This document shows positions 49,201-61,100 of a DNA stretch of 64,000 nucleotides, one piece after another (the first letter of the stretch is position 1; each line of letters starts with the position of its first letter). Location of the stretch: positions 24,945,445 through 25,009,444 of the forward strand of contig CP141132.1 of the NCBI GenBank assembly GCA_035236585.1. The letters run 5' to 3'. Source of the DNA: Warburgia ugandensis. Taxonomy: Eukaryota > Streptophyta > Magnoliopsida > Canellales > Canellaceae. The translations under genes and the position numbers were made by a program. The notes beneath the pieces are model-generated. The model searched no databases, was not told where the DNA came from, and was given only the letters and a program-made list of their open reading frames with translations.

Positions 49201-49934
49201 GTTATTATGGAGCTTTAGGTACATAAGGTGCCTCTACTATCGACCCACATGGAGTAGGAGATCTTTGCCTTTTCTCTTTCTCTTGTGTTTTAGCTAGTTC
49301 ATTCTCCTTTATGATTTCCCTAGTCTGACCTACTTTACTATGAACTGACAGATACTACTTAGGCTAATGATAAACTTTGCTTGCTCATGGGATATTTGGG
49401 TATGGGAATTGGACCCTAATTCAAATCGGCCCTTAGGGTTTGGAATTGGCTTACTAGGAAATTGTCCCTTTCCTCTATTAGTCAAAGTAGCTGACAATTG
49501 GCTCAATTGCATTTCTAATTTGGCAATTTCTTGACATTTAACATTGTTGTTCTATCTACTCTCATTGATGACCTATCTAGTCTCATCCTATTTTTTTAAA
49601 GTTTTCTTCTTAAATGATTTCATAGTTTCCTTGAATGTCAGCTTCTTTTGTTGTGGAGGAAACTAAAAACTACGTGGCTACTATGGAACTAATGTCCTAG
49701 GAAAGTTCTATGCAAGGGGTTCATAGATGGACCTCCCTGATAATAGTTCTTAGACCATGACAAATTAGGATGCCTAACCCATCTTGGATTATAGGTCCTA
49801 GAATAAAGATTATTGCTAGGGTTGTGATATGCATTTAGAGCATTTGCCTATTCTAAGAGATATTATGTGTGTACTCTATTAGATGGATAGTTTGGGATTA
49901 GATGTGCCAGGCTAGAACAAATATCAAAACCTCT

Positions 49935-50256
49935 TATGGAGGTTTAGTGGATGTACTATCAGCCATTATAGCATCTAGTTTGGCAGTCATTGTTTGGAAC
50001 ACATTTTCCACCTTGTGTATTCTTCCATCTAAGGAGTCAAGCTTATATAACACATCTGAGGTCACTCCTATTTCATACAGGCCTCCCTTGATAGGTATGG
50101 AGGTTTAGTGGATGTACTATCAGCCATTATAGGATCTAGTTTGGCAGTTATTGTTTGGAACACATTTTCCACCTTGTGTATTCTTCCATCTAAGGAGTCA
50201 AGCTTATATAACACATCTGAGGTCACTCCTATTTCATACAGGCCTCCCTTGATAGG
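49935..50256. repeat. 161-bp tandem duplication in gag linker
   Basis: Two head-to-tail units (49935-50095 and 50096-50256) with only two or three differences by eye, far more alike than anything else in copy 4. At 161 bp it is not a multiple of three and so shifts the gag frame. It arose long after the element died, or reflects recent gene conversion or an assembly artefact. Confidence 0.9.
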
Positions 50257-50755
50257 CATTTCTCTCTCTCCTATTGGAATAGTCCCTTTGCTAGGAATTG
50301 TTAGCCAAAGTTTGAAAAAATTCCCAGGCCTTTATTTTATTTTTCAGCACTAGGGCACCTCCACTAGCTACATTTACTATTTGTCTATTTTGAGGTATTG
50401 TGACTCATAGAAGTGCTGAACTTATTGCCATTTTTCAAATCTATCATGGGGACACTTTTGTAGCAATTCACTCCAACTATCCCAGCATTCATAATATTGA
50501 TCATTATATTTTTGTTGAAAATTAATGATCCCCTACAAAGGGCAATAGCCTTGTGGATGGGGAAGAACTTGTTCAGGAACTTTTTAGACAATTGGTCGCA
50601 TGTGGCAATGGAATTGATCTCTAAAGATTTCATTCATAATTTGGCCTTATCTTTCAATGAGAAGGGAACAACTTGTCTAATTAATTCATTTGAGATGTTT
50701 TAGAATTTGAATGCAACACAAATATCAAAGAATTCCTTGATATGTAGGTATGGAT

Positions 50756-50775
50756 CCTCTCTCTCTCTCTCTCTC
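50756..50775. repeat. CT dinucleotide microsatellite
   Basis: Twenty bases of pure CT repeat inside the Athila copy 4 gag relic. On the coding strand it reads as alternating Arg-Glu. Confidence 0.9.
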
Positions 50776-50873
50776 GACCATAAAATGTTTGAAGTCAATA
50801 CGACTCTAGGTTTAAGTTCAAAGTGGTCTACACTAGTGGGTGATAAGGTGATGCACGATGGAGGATATAGTTA

Positions 50874-53023
50874 AAAGATAAGGTAGGGGTTTACTTACTT
50901 GTACTAAATCTGGGTGTCTTCTGTCATAGACGTACCCTGTCCTTAAGTGTTTACTTTGTGTCTGAAAAATGTTGAGGATTGGGTGAGTATATACTATACT
51001 CAGTAGGAGTCTATCACTCCTAGTTTTATAATGCATGCTATGTTTAAAATCATATGCTCTTTAAAACATGTGCATGTTTGAACACTCATGTGCAATATCG
51101 ATTTTAAAACCCATTGTTGAATTGGAATACTAACGACTTAAAGAATCGCATAATCCAAGTCAAAAGTATCATATATATCAAAAACATAATGATATGCATA
51201 AGATGCTCAATTGAATCCAACTCATGGATATATGGTATGGTTGACTAACCTCATGTCATGCCATATGCAATGCAAGTAAATCCTCCAAACATAGGGCCCA
51301 CTATACTCACGACCTCCTCGCCGTGTGGTCCCCGGGCACCTGGGGACACTCGGTCATAGCCTCTAAGAGGCATATGACACATCAACCCAGTGTCGTGACA
51401 CCAGTGGTAGCCCCCTGTACCACATGCAGTCGACATAGGGACATGCCTTTCTTTTTTGGCGTGGTACCCTTTCCACCTAATAGTGGTAGAGGCTGGGAGG
51501 CCACCCTAGACCTCTCAGCATAGCGCCCATGATCTTACTAGCCCAAATCATATACAATCAATCAAGCAAAAACCTCTTTTTCAAAACCTGTCCTCTTTGG
51601 GTTCCTCAAATCATGCAATTTGTACAATCGTTTGCAAAACATGTCTATGCATAATGTATTTATCATATGCATGCTTAATTCATTTATAAAATTAAGTCAT
51701 GCTAAACAAGTCATATAATTTATACTTAAAACATGCATTCTCAAAACAATCATGGGCTCTTTTTAAAAGTCTAGTAGTGATAGAGCACCTACCTGGTTTA
51801 GTCACGCTAGCCCCCTTGTCCTCGTATGCTCCTGCTCATAGTTTAGGGGAACAAGGTTAGCTTGGCCTATTTCTATAGGTTTTAGAATGGTTGATCTCAC
51901 TACTTAGGCATTAAGGGTTCATTCCCATGCCTATGGGTCTCCTAAGGTCCTAACTGGGCCTTGGTATCGTCAGGTTTACAAAGGTTTAGTGGCCCCGCGC
52001 CACTACCATATTTTAAGGGTCATACCCTCCTTAGATAAGGCCTTGATTATGTATTTTATAGTCTAGGTGTGTCCGCGTCATCGATACGGACACAACGCCT
52101 TTCGCGACGCCTCAATCGGAGCCCTAGAACCCAAGTTATGGGCATTTTAATATCAAGTGTACATAGAAGGCCATACGAGGTGGAAGCTCGGGACGCTAAC
52201 GCATCCCGCGTCAGCGGCGCGCCCTAGTGGGCGTGTTTGCAGATGGACTGGGCTTCCGCCAAAAATTTTTGTTTGCAGGTGCGTCCAATTTCTCTCTAAC
52301 GCGGTCGACGCATTTCGTCCTATGGGGACCGGGGCGTCCTCAGGACGCCCTGGTTCGACCCTGTCGATCCAGTGCGCCCTAGGCACCATCCTTGGGTCCT
52401 TTGTGGCTCCTTATAGGCCCATTTTGCATGGTTTTTCATGCAGAAACTTGGGGAAACCCAACCTAAGTCTAAGGGGGAGATGGGTTTGGAAGGGTTTTTG
52501 GCATACTTGGTTCATGGCTGGGTTTTTCTCCACATTTTTTCCTTTTGTTTGCCTCTCTACGATGGGTTTTTCCCAAGCTCTTGGGCTGCCATTCGAGGCG
52601 CCCAAGATCTCTATTTATAGAGCTCGAAGAGGGTTCTGGAGGGGGTTCTTACTGCCATGGAATGGCAGTGGTTTCTCCCCTGCACACCGCCTTTCTAGAA
52701 CCCTCTAGGAGGTTGAAGAAGAGGGGTGCCCGTATCAAAATGGGTCCCTATGTTTCTCAGGCTAAATCCGTTTTTAATGTAAATTACACTTTTGCCCTTG
52801 AACTTCAAAGGGCCATAACTTGCTCATTTTAACTCTGTTTTGAGTGATTTTGGTCTTGTTGGATTCCTTTTTCCAAGACACACCTAAAGGTACTACTCTT
52901 AGGACCAAATTTCTGGGTCTAGTTAGGGTAAATAGTGAAATGGCCAAAATACCCTTATCTCCAAAAAGTGAACTTTTCATTACTAGCTTGGGATTTCAAT
53001 GTTACAAAAATGGAGTCATTACA
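50874..53023 (-). mobile_element. chromovirus 3' LTR, truncated
   Basis: In sense it starts TGTAATGACTCCATTTTTG right after the polypurine tract and runs to AAAGATAAGG at 50874, where Athila gag begins. The partner LTR goes on another 240 bp or so to the TG...CA end. Relative to the partner it lacks a piece near 51605 (matching 58582-58660). Open frames such as 52157-52708 lie in its GC-rich promoter half and are not genes. Confidence 0.85.
52611..52619 (-). promoter_or_regulatory. LTR TATA box
   Basis: Minus strand CTATAAATAG in the 3' LTR, equivalent to 59659-59667 in the 5' LTR. Confidence 0.6.
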
Positions 53024-53042
53024 TTCTTACCCCCTTAGGGGA
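53024..53042 (-). promoter_or_regulatory. polypurine tract of the chromovirus
   Basis: In sense, CCCCTAAGGGGGTAAGAA directly precedes the TGTAATGACTCC LTR start, in the usual place for plus-strand priming. Confidence 0.75.
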
Positions 53043-53074
53043 ATTTCGCCCTTGAAATTCTACAATATATACAG

Positions 53075-56000
53075 TCAAAAGATCTCGGGGTACTTTTCTC
53101 GCATTTCTAACTCCGGTTCCCATGTCTCTTCTTCCATGTGCGCATTTCTCCACAAAACGTTGATTAACTATATGTCCTTGTTCTGCAGCTTCTTAGTGTT
53201 AGGATCCAAAATCTCAACTGGTCTCGTCTCTAGCTTGAGATCCTCCGTCAACTCTATGGGTACCTAGTTGATGACATGAGCAGGGTCAGGCACGTACCTC
53301 CTTAGCATAGATATATGGAATATGTTATGCACTTCAGATAGCTGAGGGGGTTGTGTGATCCTGTAGGCCACTTTTCTCAGTTTCTCCAGTATTTCAAAAG
53401 GTCCTGTGTAACATGGACTAAGCTTGCCTTTGATACCGAACCGCATAACTCCTTTAGTGGGAGATATCTTCAGGAAAACGTGCTCTCCTATGTCGAATTC
53501 TAATGGTCTCCTCCTTTGATCAGCATAGCTCTTTTGCCAACTTTGAGCTATGAGGAGGCATCTCCTTATTAGTTTGACCTTCTTAACGCATTGCTCCACC
53601 AACTCGGACTGGAGCACCCCCTGGACTCTCCAACTTCACTCCAACTGGTAGGTGATCGACAAGGTCTCCCATAGAGTGCCTCGTACAGAGCCATGCCAAT
53701 GCTCGACCGAAAGCTGTTGTTGTACGCAAACTCTACTAGCGGTAGGTTTTCATCCCAACTCTGCTTCCAATCGAGGGCACAAGTTCACAACATATCTTCG
53801 ACTATCTAGATCATGCGCTCTGACTGTCCATCGGTCTGTGGATGGAAGGCTGTGCTATAGTTCAAGGAAGATCCTAAGGATTTTTGGATGGACTTCCAGA
53901 GTTGTGGTGAAGCGGCTATCCCTATCTGAAGTGATACTAAGGGGTATGCCATGTAAACTCACTATCTCTTTGATGTATAGTTGAGATAGGTTATCAATGG
54001 ATTGGGTATGGCATATAGGAAGGAAATGGGCTGTCTTAGTCAATCTATCAACAATTACCTAGATCATGTCATGACCCTTAGAGGTCCTAGGTAACCCTAT
54101 GATGAAGTCCATGGTAATATGGTCCCATTTCCATTCGGGTAACTTAACGGGTTGTAACAATCCCGCAGGTCTTTGATGTTCAGCCTTCACTTGTTGACAT
54201 GTTAGACACTTTGTCACAAATTCCCCTATGTCTCTTTTCATACCATCCCACCAATATTGTCTCTTTAAGTTTGGATACATCTTAGTTCCTCCCGGGTGTA
54301 TAGTATACTTAGACCGATGAGCCTCTTTTAAGATTTCTTATCTTAATTCTTCATTAGTCAGTACCACTAATCTTCCTTTCATGTAAGCGCTACCATCTTC
54401 CCCTTTAGTAAACCTTGGTTTTCCTATGAACGCTTGTATATTCGGATCTCCTTTCTATTCTTGCTTAACCTTTTCATTAATAGTCAACTTTATTGTTAGT
54501 CCTGCCATAATGATCTTGCACTTACTTATGTCTGGTTTCCACATTATTACTTCTTGTAATAGGTTCCATCTCTTAATCAATAAACTTGCACACATCCCTT
54601 GGGTTTTTCTACTTAATGCATCAGCTACCACATTAGCTTTTCTAGGGTGATAATGAATGGAGCAGTCATAGTCTTTTAAGTATTCCATCCATCTTCTTTG
54701 TCACATGTTTAAGTCTTGTTGGGAAAAGATATATTTAAGACTCTTATGATCTGTAAAAACTTCAAACTTTTCCCCATATAAATAATGTCTCCAAATTCGC
54801 AAGGCAAAGACTATGGCCGCTAATTCCAAGTCATGGGTCGGGTAATTGACTTCATGCTTCTTGAGTTGCCGAGAAGCATGAGCAATTACCTTCCCATGTT
54901 GCATAAGTACGCAGCCTTGTCCATGTTGCGAGGCATCACTGTATATCTCAAATTCCCCACTTCCTGAAGGTAAGGTAAGAATAGGTATTGTAGTTAACCT
55001 TCTCTTTAGTTCCTAGAAGCTTTCCTCACATTTATCAGTCCATTCAAATCTTATGTCTTTCCTGGTCAGCTTAGTTAGAGGTAAAGCAATTCGTGAAAAA
55101 CCCTCGATGAATCTCCTATAACATCCGGCAAGTCCTAAGAAGCTTCTTATTTCTATGACTGTCTTAGGTATTTCCCATTTCTATACTGATTCAACCTTAG
55201 CGGGGTCGACTGCTAAGCCATCTTGAGAAATAATGTGTCGTAAGAAATTAACCCTTTCCAGCCAAAACTCACACTTACTGAATTTTGCATATAACTTGTG
55301 TGCTCGTAGGCTGCTTAATGTTATCCTTAGATGTTCCTTATGGTCTTCAGGAGTTTTTGAATATATTAAGATATCATCCACAAACACTATGATGAATTTA
55401 TCTAAGTACTCCTTGAACACCCTATTCATGAGGTCCATAAACGCGGCTGGAGCATTAGTTAAACCAAAGGACATCACTCTAAATTCATAATGGTCGTATC
55501 GAGTCCTGAAGGCTATCTTAGGGATATCTTCTTCTCTAACTCAAAGTTGATGGTACCTGGATCGTAGATCAATTTTAGAAAAGACTCTGGCTAACTGAAG
55601 TTGATCGAAAAGATCATCAATTCGGGGAAGGGGATAATTATTCTTAATGGTGACCCTATTTAGCATTTGATAGTCTACACACAATCTCATGGAGCCATCC
55701 TTTTTCTTAACAAAAAGGACTGGAGCTCCCCACGGAGATATGCTAGGTCGTATGAACCCTTTATCAAGTAGTTCCTATAACTGGGTCTTCAATTCTTTTA
55801 GTTCTACAGGAGCCATTCGGTAAGGAGCTTTGGAAATGGGGCAAGTACCGGGTATAAGGTCAATGATAAACTCAATTTCTCTTAGTGGGGGTAGACCTAG
55901 TAAATCCTTAGGGAATACGTCAAGAAATTGTTAGACTACCTCGACATCCTCTAGCTTTAGTTGGGGACTCTCGACAGATTCAATCTTGGCCAAGATGAAG

Positions 56001-57487
56001 GGGCATCCCTGAGCAATGTGCTTAACTGCTTTCATGGCAGAAATAACACACGCTCCAGAATAATCCTTTCTTCCTTGGAGGGTGAAAGTGTCTCCATTAG
56101 GTAGGGTAAAAGTGACACGTTTCTGGCGGCAATCAACAAAGGCTTGATGAAGGGCTAACCAGTCCATACCTAGGATGGCATCGAAGTCATTCATATCTAA
56201 GTGAATAAGATTGGCTGGTAGCAAATGATCTTTGATCAAAACGGGAACATCCTGGAGATACGAATAGGTGGGAAGTGCCTGGCCTACAGGAGTCATGACT
56301 TCTAGAGTAAAGTCCAGGTCCTGTGGTATAATGTCCAAGGTTGATGCAAACTTCCGGGATATGAAAGAATGAGTGGAGCCTGTATCGAATAGAACTTTAG
56401 CAGGTGTATCATAGATAGAAAGAATACCTTCAACTACTGCATTTGAAGCCTAGGCTTGACTGGAAGTGAGGGCAAAGACACATCCTTGGCTCCTTGGAAC
56501 CTGATCTTCTTTACGCTCTTCAACTTTCCTTTTAGGACAATTACTAGCAAAATATCCTAATTCTCCACAACTATAGCAAGTGATATTGAAAGTGGGACAT
56601 GGTTTGCCTGAATGATTCCTGTTACACCTAGGGCATGTCTTCCAGTCTGGCCTTTTTCCTTTGTTTTCAAACGGCTTCTTGAAAGGTGGCCTGGGTCCAG
56701 ATGACTAAAATGGTCTCTTTCCTTTATTTCTCATGGTGTTGATGTTCTTAGTTTCCTTCATTGCCTAATTCCTTTGATAATCTTTTTCGTATAGGGAGGC
56801 CATCTCTACGGTTTTGGCTACGGTGGAAGGTTGGAAACCTAGAACTCTGTTCCTGAGTCCTAGGTTGAGCCCATCTACAAATCTTTCTGCCGCATCTTCC
56901 TCATCAGCACAAGCACGTGGTGCAAATCTTCGGAGGCTAATGAATCTATTTTCATACTGTTGGACAGTCATGTTTCCTTGTTCTAAGTCCATAAATTCCT
57001 TTTCTTTCTATTTTCTTACGTGTTTAGGATAATATTTGTCATTAAAGACCTTTCTAAACTCTTCCCATCCTATTGTTTCTCGCTAGTCAAAATAAATCCT
57101 TTCCGTTGTTTCCCACCAAAAGGTAGCCTCTGCCCTAAACACAAATGTGGCCATGGGTACCTTTCTTTCTTCAGCTATGTTCATGGCTTTAAATATCTTT
57201 TCAATATCAATTAACCATTTTTCAGCTGTAAATGCTTCATCTTCTCCTATGAATGAGGGAGCTAATTTCTGAAACCATTCTAACTGAACCTCAGTCCTAT
57301 CTATTACTTTATCAGGGGAAGTATCTTGGGTGGTAGGGGTTTGGCTTTGACTATGTCCCATATGCTGTAGAAATTGCTGGAATAATTCAGCCATCCCATT
57401 GCCTAACCCAGTGGAGTCCACTGGTGGGACTTCAGGTCTTAGAACATTGCTTCCTTTCTTTCTGGGCATCTGTAAATCACAAGGCAA
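53075..57487 (-). pseudogene. chromovirus gag-pol, one frame of 1,470 codons with stops
   Basis: From an ATG at 57487 (or the Met six codons on, MPRKKG) to a TGA at 53077-53075 nearly all recognisable pieces share one frame. Gag carries two knuckles (CPRCNRNHSGKPC, and CYSCGELGYFASNC with Tyr for the His). Protease has LFDTGSTHSFIS near 56380. RT has FVDDILIYS (VDD intact) at 55373-55384. RNase H is about 54980-54600. Integrase has a zinc region near 54200, MDFIIGLP, SDRDSRF and QTDGQSER (D, D, E all present). The chromodomain (LINVLWRN to EMREKYPEIF) ends at 53078. About 16 in-frame stops break it, and two frameshifts near 53,910 and 53,630 cancel each other. Length suits the family. It is dead, but recently so. 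Confidence 0.9.
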
Positions 57488-57596
57488 TTCACAAGACCAT
57501 AGTATGTGTTATCCTATTACCCCTTACTCTTTCATGGATGAAACTTGATTATAAGTTATTCTCCTCATAACTGGGCTGTGAGTAACATCAAACCGC

Positions 57597-57608
57597 GCTG
57601 TGATACCA
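57597..57608 (-). promoter_or_regulatory. primer binding site, initiator Met tRNA
   Basis: Minus strand TGGTATCACAGC, one mismatch from the initiator-Met site TGGTATCAGAGC, two bases inside the 5' LTR end. It fixes the LTR boundary and the orientation. Confidence 0.85.
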
Positions 57609-58749
57609 ACTGTGACGACCCAGGTTTTTTATGATGCAAATATGATAAAAAGGCAAGATCTCTTGTTTTAGAAATATGAAATGCATGAAAAACATTTTGT
57701 TTTGGAAAACAATCTTTTGTATAAAACCCTGAGTGTCAAAATACATTTTCAAATTATATAGCCATGGCATAGTTTTAAATTGACTCTATTCCCAAGAAAG
57801 TGTTAGTCACGACCTCAGCTACAAAGAGTAACTACAATTAAGTAACATTGAAAGATAAGGTAGGGGTTTACTTGTACTAAATCTGGGTGTCTTCTGTCAC
57901 AGGCGTACCTTGTCCTTAAGTGTTTACTTTGTGTCTGAAAAATGTTGAGGATTGGGTGAGTATATACTATAATCAGTAGGAGTCTATCACTACTTGTTTT
58001 ATAATGCATGCTATGTTTTAAATCATATGATCTTTAAAACATGTGCATGTTTGAACACTCATGTGCAATATTGATATTAAAAACCATTGTTGAATTGGAA
58101 TACTGACAATTTAAAGAATTGCATAATCCAAGTCGAAAGTATTATATATATATATCATAAATATAATGATATGCATAAGATGCTCAACTGAATCCAACTC
58201 ATGGATATATGGTATGCTCGACCAACCTCATGTCATGCCATATGCAATGCAAGTAAATCCTTAAAACATAGGGCCCACTATGCCCACAACCTCCTCACCA
58301 TGTGGTCCCCCGAGTACCTGGGGATACTCGGTCATAGCCTCCACGGGGCATAGGACACATCAACCCAGTGCCGTGACACCAGTGGTAGCCCCCTGTACCA
58401 CATGCAATCAACGTAGGGACATGCCCTTTTTTTTTTGGCATGGTACCCTTTCCACCTAATAGTAGTAGAGGCTGGGAGGCCACCCCAGACCTCTTGGCAT
58501 AGTGCCCACAAGCTTACTAGCCCAAATCATATACAATCAATCAAGCAAAAACCTCTTTTTCAAAACATGTCCTCTTTGGATCCCTCACAACTGCCTGGCC
58601 CTCACAACTACCTACCCAGCGTCTTTTGGTAACCCTCAAGGACATGCAATTTTTCAAAACTCAATAACCACAAATCATGCAATTTATGCAATCGTTTGCA
58701 AAACATGTCTATGCATAATGTATTTATCATATGCATGCTGAATTCATTT

Positions 58750-58811
58750 ATAAAATTAAGTCATGCTAAACAAGTCATATATAAAATTAAGTCATGCTAA
58801 ACAAGTCATAT
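58750..58811. repeat. 31-bp tandem duplication in 5' LTR
   Basis: Two identical 31-bp units beginning ATAAAATTAAGTCATGCT (58750-58780 and 58781-58811). The 3' LTR (about 51675-51720) and the solo LTR (about 7707-7745) have one unit. Confidence 0.9.
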
Positions 58812-59658
58812 AATTTATACTTAAAACATGCATTCTCAAAACAATCATGGGCTCTTTTTAAAAGTCTAGTAGCGATAGAGCACCTACCTGGTTTGGTCAC
58901 GCTAGCCTCCTTGTCCTTGTACGCTCCTGCTCATAGTTTAGGGTAACAAGGTTAGCTTGGCCTATTTTTATAGGTTTTAGAATAGTTGATCTCACTACTT
59001 AGGCATTAAGGGTTCATTCTCATGCCTATGGGTCTCCTAAGGTCCTAACTGGGCCTTTGTATCGTCAGGTTTACAAAGGTTTAGTGGCCTCGCACCACTA
59101 TCATATTTTAAGGGTCATGCCCACCTTAGATAGGGCCTTGATCAGGTATTTTATGGTTTGGGTGTGTCTGCGTTGTCGCTATGGACAGAATGCCTCTTGT
59201 GGCACCTCAATCGGAGCCCAAAAACCCAAGTTATGGGCATTTTAATATCAAGTGTACATAGAAGGCCATACGAGGTGGAAGCCCGGGACGCTAACGCGTC
59301 CCGCGTCTGCAGACGCACTTGGCTTCTGCCCGCTGGTTTCTCTCTAATGTGGTCGACACATTTCATCCTGTGAGGACCAAGGCATCCTCGGGATGACCTA
59401 CTTCGACCCTGTCGAACCAGTGCGCCCCAGGCACCGTCCCTGGGTCCTTTGTGGCTCCTTAAAGGCCTGTTTTGCATGGTTTTTCATGCAGAAACTTGGG
59501 AAAACCCACCCTAAGTCTAAGGGGGAGATGGGTTTGGAGGGGTTTTGGGCATACCTAGTTCGTGGCTAGGTTTTTCTCCATGTTTTCTCCTCTTGTCTGC
59601 CTCTCCACGATGGGTTTTTCCCAAGCTTTTGGGCTGCCATTGGAGGCGTCCAAGTGCT

Positions 59659-59667
59659 CTATTTATA
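59659..59667 (-). promoter_or_regulatory. LTR TATA box
   Basis: GCTCTATTTATAGAGC at 59656-59671 is nearly symmetric and contains TATAAATAG on the minus strand. It is conserved in three LTRs of this family in the window. Confidence 0.65.
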
Positions 59668-60060
59668 GAGCTCGAAGAGGGTTCTTACCGCCATGGAATG
59701 GCAGTGGTTTCTCCCCTGCACACCGCCATTCTAGAACCCTCTAGGAGGTTGAAGAAGAGGGGTGCCCATATCAAAACGGGTCCCTATGTTTCTCAGGCTA
59801 AATCCGTTTTTAATGCAAATTACACTTTTGCCCTTGAACTTCAAAGGGCCATAACTTGTTCATGTTAACTATGTTTTGAGTGATTTTGGTCTTGGTGGAT
59901 TTATTTTTCCGAGACGCACCTAAAGGTACTACTCTCAGGACCAAATTTTTGGGTCCAGTCAGGGTAAATAGTGAAATGACCAAAATACCCTTATCTCCAA
60001 AAAGTGAACTTTTCATTACTAACTTGGGATTTCAATGTTACAAAAATGGAGTCATTACAT

Positions 60061-60340
60061 TCACATAGCCCGACACACCCAATTGTCACCGGCTGATCCA
60101 TCCTTCTTCCCTCTTTGCTTCATCGCTCACCAACCTCTACTCTACCTCACATGCACTCTCTTACTCGACCCATCTTACTGTTGCCCCTCTTCTCTTGCTT
60201 TCTCTCCAGGACCCACTTACTTCCCTCTCCCAGCTCGCTCACTTTAATTTCCCCACTAGTCAGCCATAAGGGCGTGATACAACTAGCAAGCCTGGCATGA
60301 TCCCCAACTCCCGCGCTCTCCTTCTCTACTCTCTTTCCCA

Positions 60341-60418
<78 letters not shown>

Positions 60419-61100
60419 CTTCTCATTCCTTCCCAGTCCTCTCTTCTCCTCCCTCCTTTTCTTCTATTTCCTTCTTCCCCGATTACCGACTGCTCTAGAA
60501 GCAACGCAGGCAAACTTCAGGCACCTAATTCCTTATCTCTTTTTTTGGCAATCAAACCACAGACATCTAGCACCACCGGCTCTCTCTCTACAACCGGAGT
60601 TGTCATCGGCCAGCCCAGAGAAGGAAACCCAACATGGGTTTTCCTCCCCTCTCTCCCCTTCCCTTTCTCCTCTTCCTACTCCTTCCTTACCTCCTCGGGG
60701 ATTTCTCTGTATTTTTTTCGTTTTAAATTTTTATCCTAAATTCCAGTTTTTTCTTTAGTTATTAAATAGAAATCTCATTTCTATCCCTTTTCAATAATTA
60801 CATCTATGTCCTTGAATATTCCAGTTTTACTTTATCCGCATTCTGCCTATCCAGGGACAGTGTTATCCAAGACTGCTTGTTTAGTTTCATTTTCTATTTT
60901 TTTTATGTAGAAATTTTGTAAATTGCAGCAGTTAAATAAATCTAAAATTTTATTTTATTGTTAGTTTATTTTTGTTATATTCTTTATTATTTTTTCAATT
61001 TTATTTAAAACTCCATCTTTTAAAGTGAGTCCCTGTGGGATTGACCCATATTTGAATAACTATACTACAATATCCTGCGCACTTGCAGTTAAACATCAAC
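60061..61100 (+). mobile_element. truncated LTR-like sequence, plus orientation
   Basis: The right end carries the U5 signature of Athila/Tat LTRs in plus orientation: GAGTCCCTGTGGGATTGACC at 61027-61046, then CTATACTAC and GCGCACTTGCAGT near 61077-61089. The left part is pyrimidine-rich, with a long CT microsatellite, and ends at the chromovirus edge, so the LTR start is missing. An LTR in this orientation cannot belong to copy 4 itself. The open frame at 60297-60758 translates the CT repeat into Ser-Leu runs and is not a gene. Confidence 0.5.
60344..60415. repeat. CT microsatellite, 36 units
   Basis: 72 bp of pure TC/CT repeat in a pyrimidine-rich region. It is likely to be length-polymorphic. 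Confidence 0.95.

Larger units (their letters stand above)
49201..50873 (-). pseudogene. Athila copy 4: gag relic, truncated at its start
   Basis: The core lies at 50385-50870: DHFELK near 50820, HIKEFFDICV near 50735, then INSIATCDQLSKKFLNKFF at 50560-50620. Further on are a linker with KGGLYEI (50238-50256) and a Gln/Pro-rich stretch at 49330-49512 (LPNPKGRFE-like). A CT microsatellite (50756-50775) interrupts gag between the 'DHFELK' and 'HIKEF' segments. A fresh 161-bp tandem duplication (49935-50256) also breaks the frame. The start of gag is cut off by the chromoviral LTR at 50874. Confidence 0.75.
50874..60060 (-). mobile_element. near-complete Tekay/Del-like chromovirus
   Basis: The structure on the minus strand is 5' LTR 60060-57611, initiator-Met primer site, gag-pol 57487-53075 with chromodomain, polypurine tract, and 3' LTR 53023-50874. 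The 3' LTR lacks its outermost 240 bp or so, so no target duplication can be read. Over a sampled 160 bp the two LTRs differ at about ten positions, mostly C/T, which makes this insertion younger than copy 4 around it. Chromodomain, LTR length and primer site together point to the Tekay/Del lineage; the lineage name is inferred without an alignment. Confidence 0.85.
57611..60060 (-). mobile_element. chromovirus 5' LTR, full length
   Basis: On the plus strand it runs from TGTGACGACCCAGG to GGAGTCATTACA, 2,450 bp with TG...CA ends. Its sense start TGTAATGACTCC equals the start of the 3' LTR. It shares long blocks with the solo LTR at 7401-9155 and the reversed LTR at 9890-11822. It has a private 31-bp tandem duplication and a TATA box. 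Open frames inside, such as 59151-59477 on the minus strand, are LTR sequence. Confidence 0.9.

Noticed and set aside
52157-52708. Plus-strand open frame of 183 codons, the longest in the window
   Set aside because: It runs antisense through the GC-rich promoter half of the 3' LTR, across the TATA box. The equivalent part of the 5' LTR is broken into short frames.
60297-60758. Open frame of 153 codons with a long Ser-Leu run
   Set aside because: The run is a translated CT microsatellite in LTR-like DNA. A dinucleotide repeat stays open in several frames by chance.
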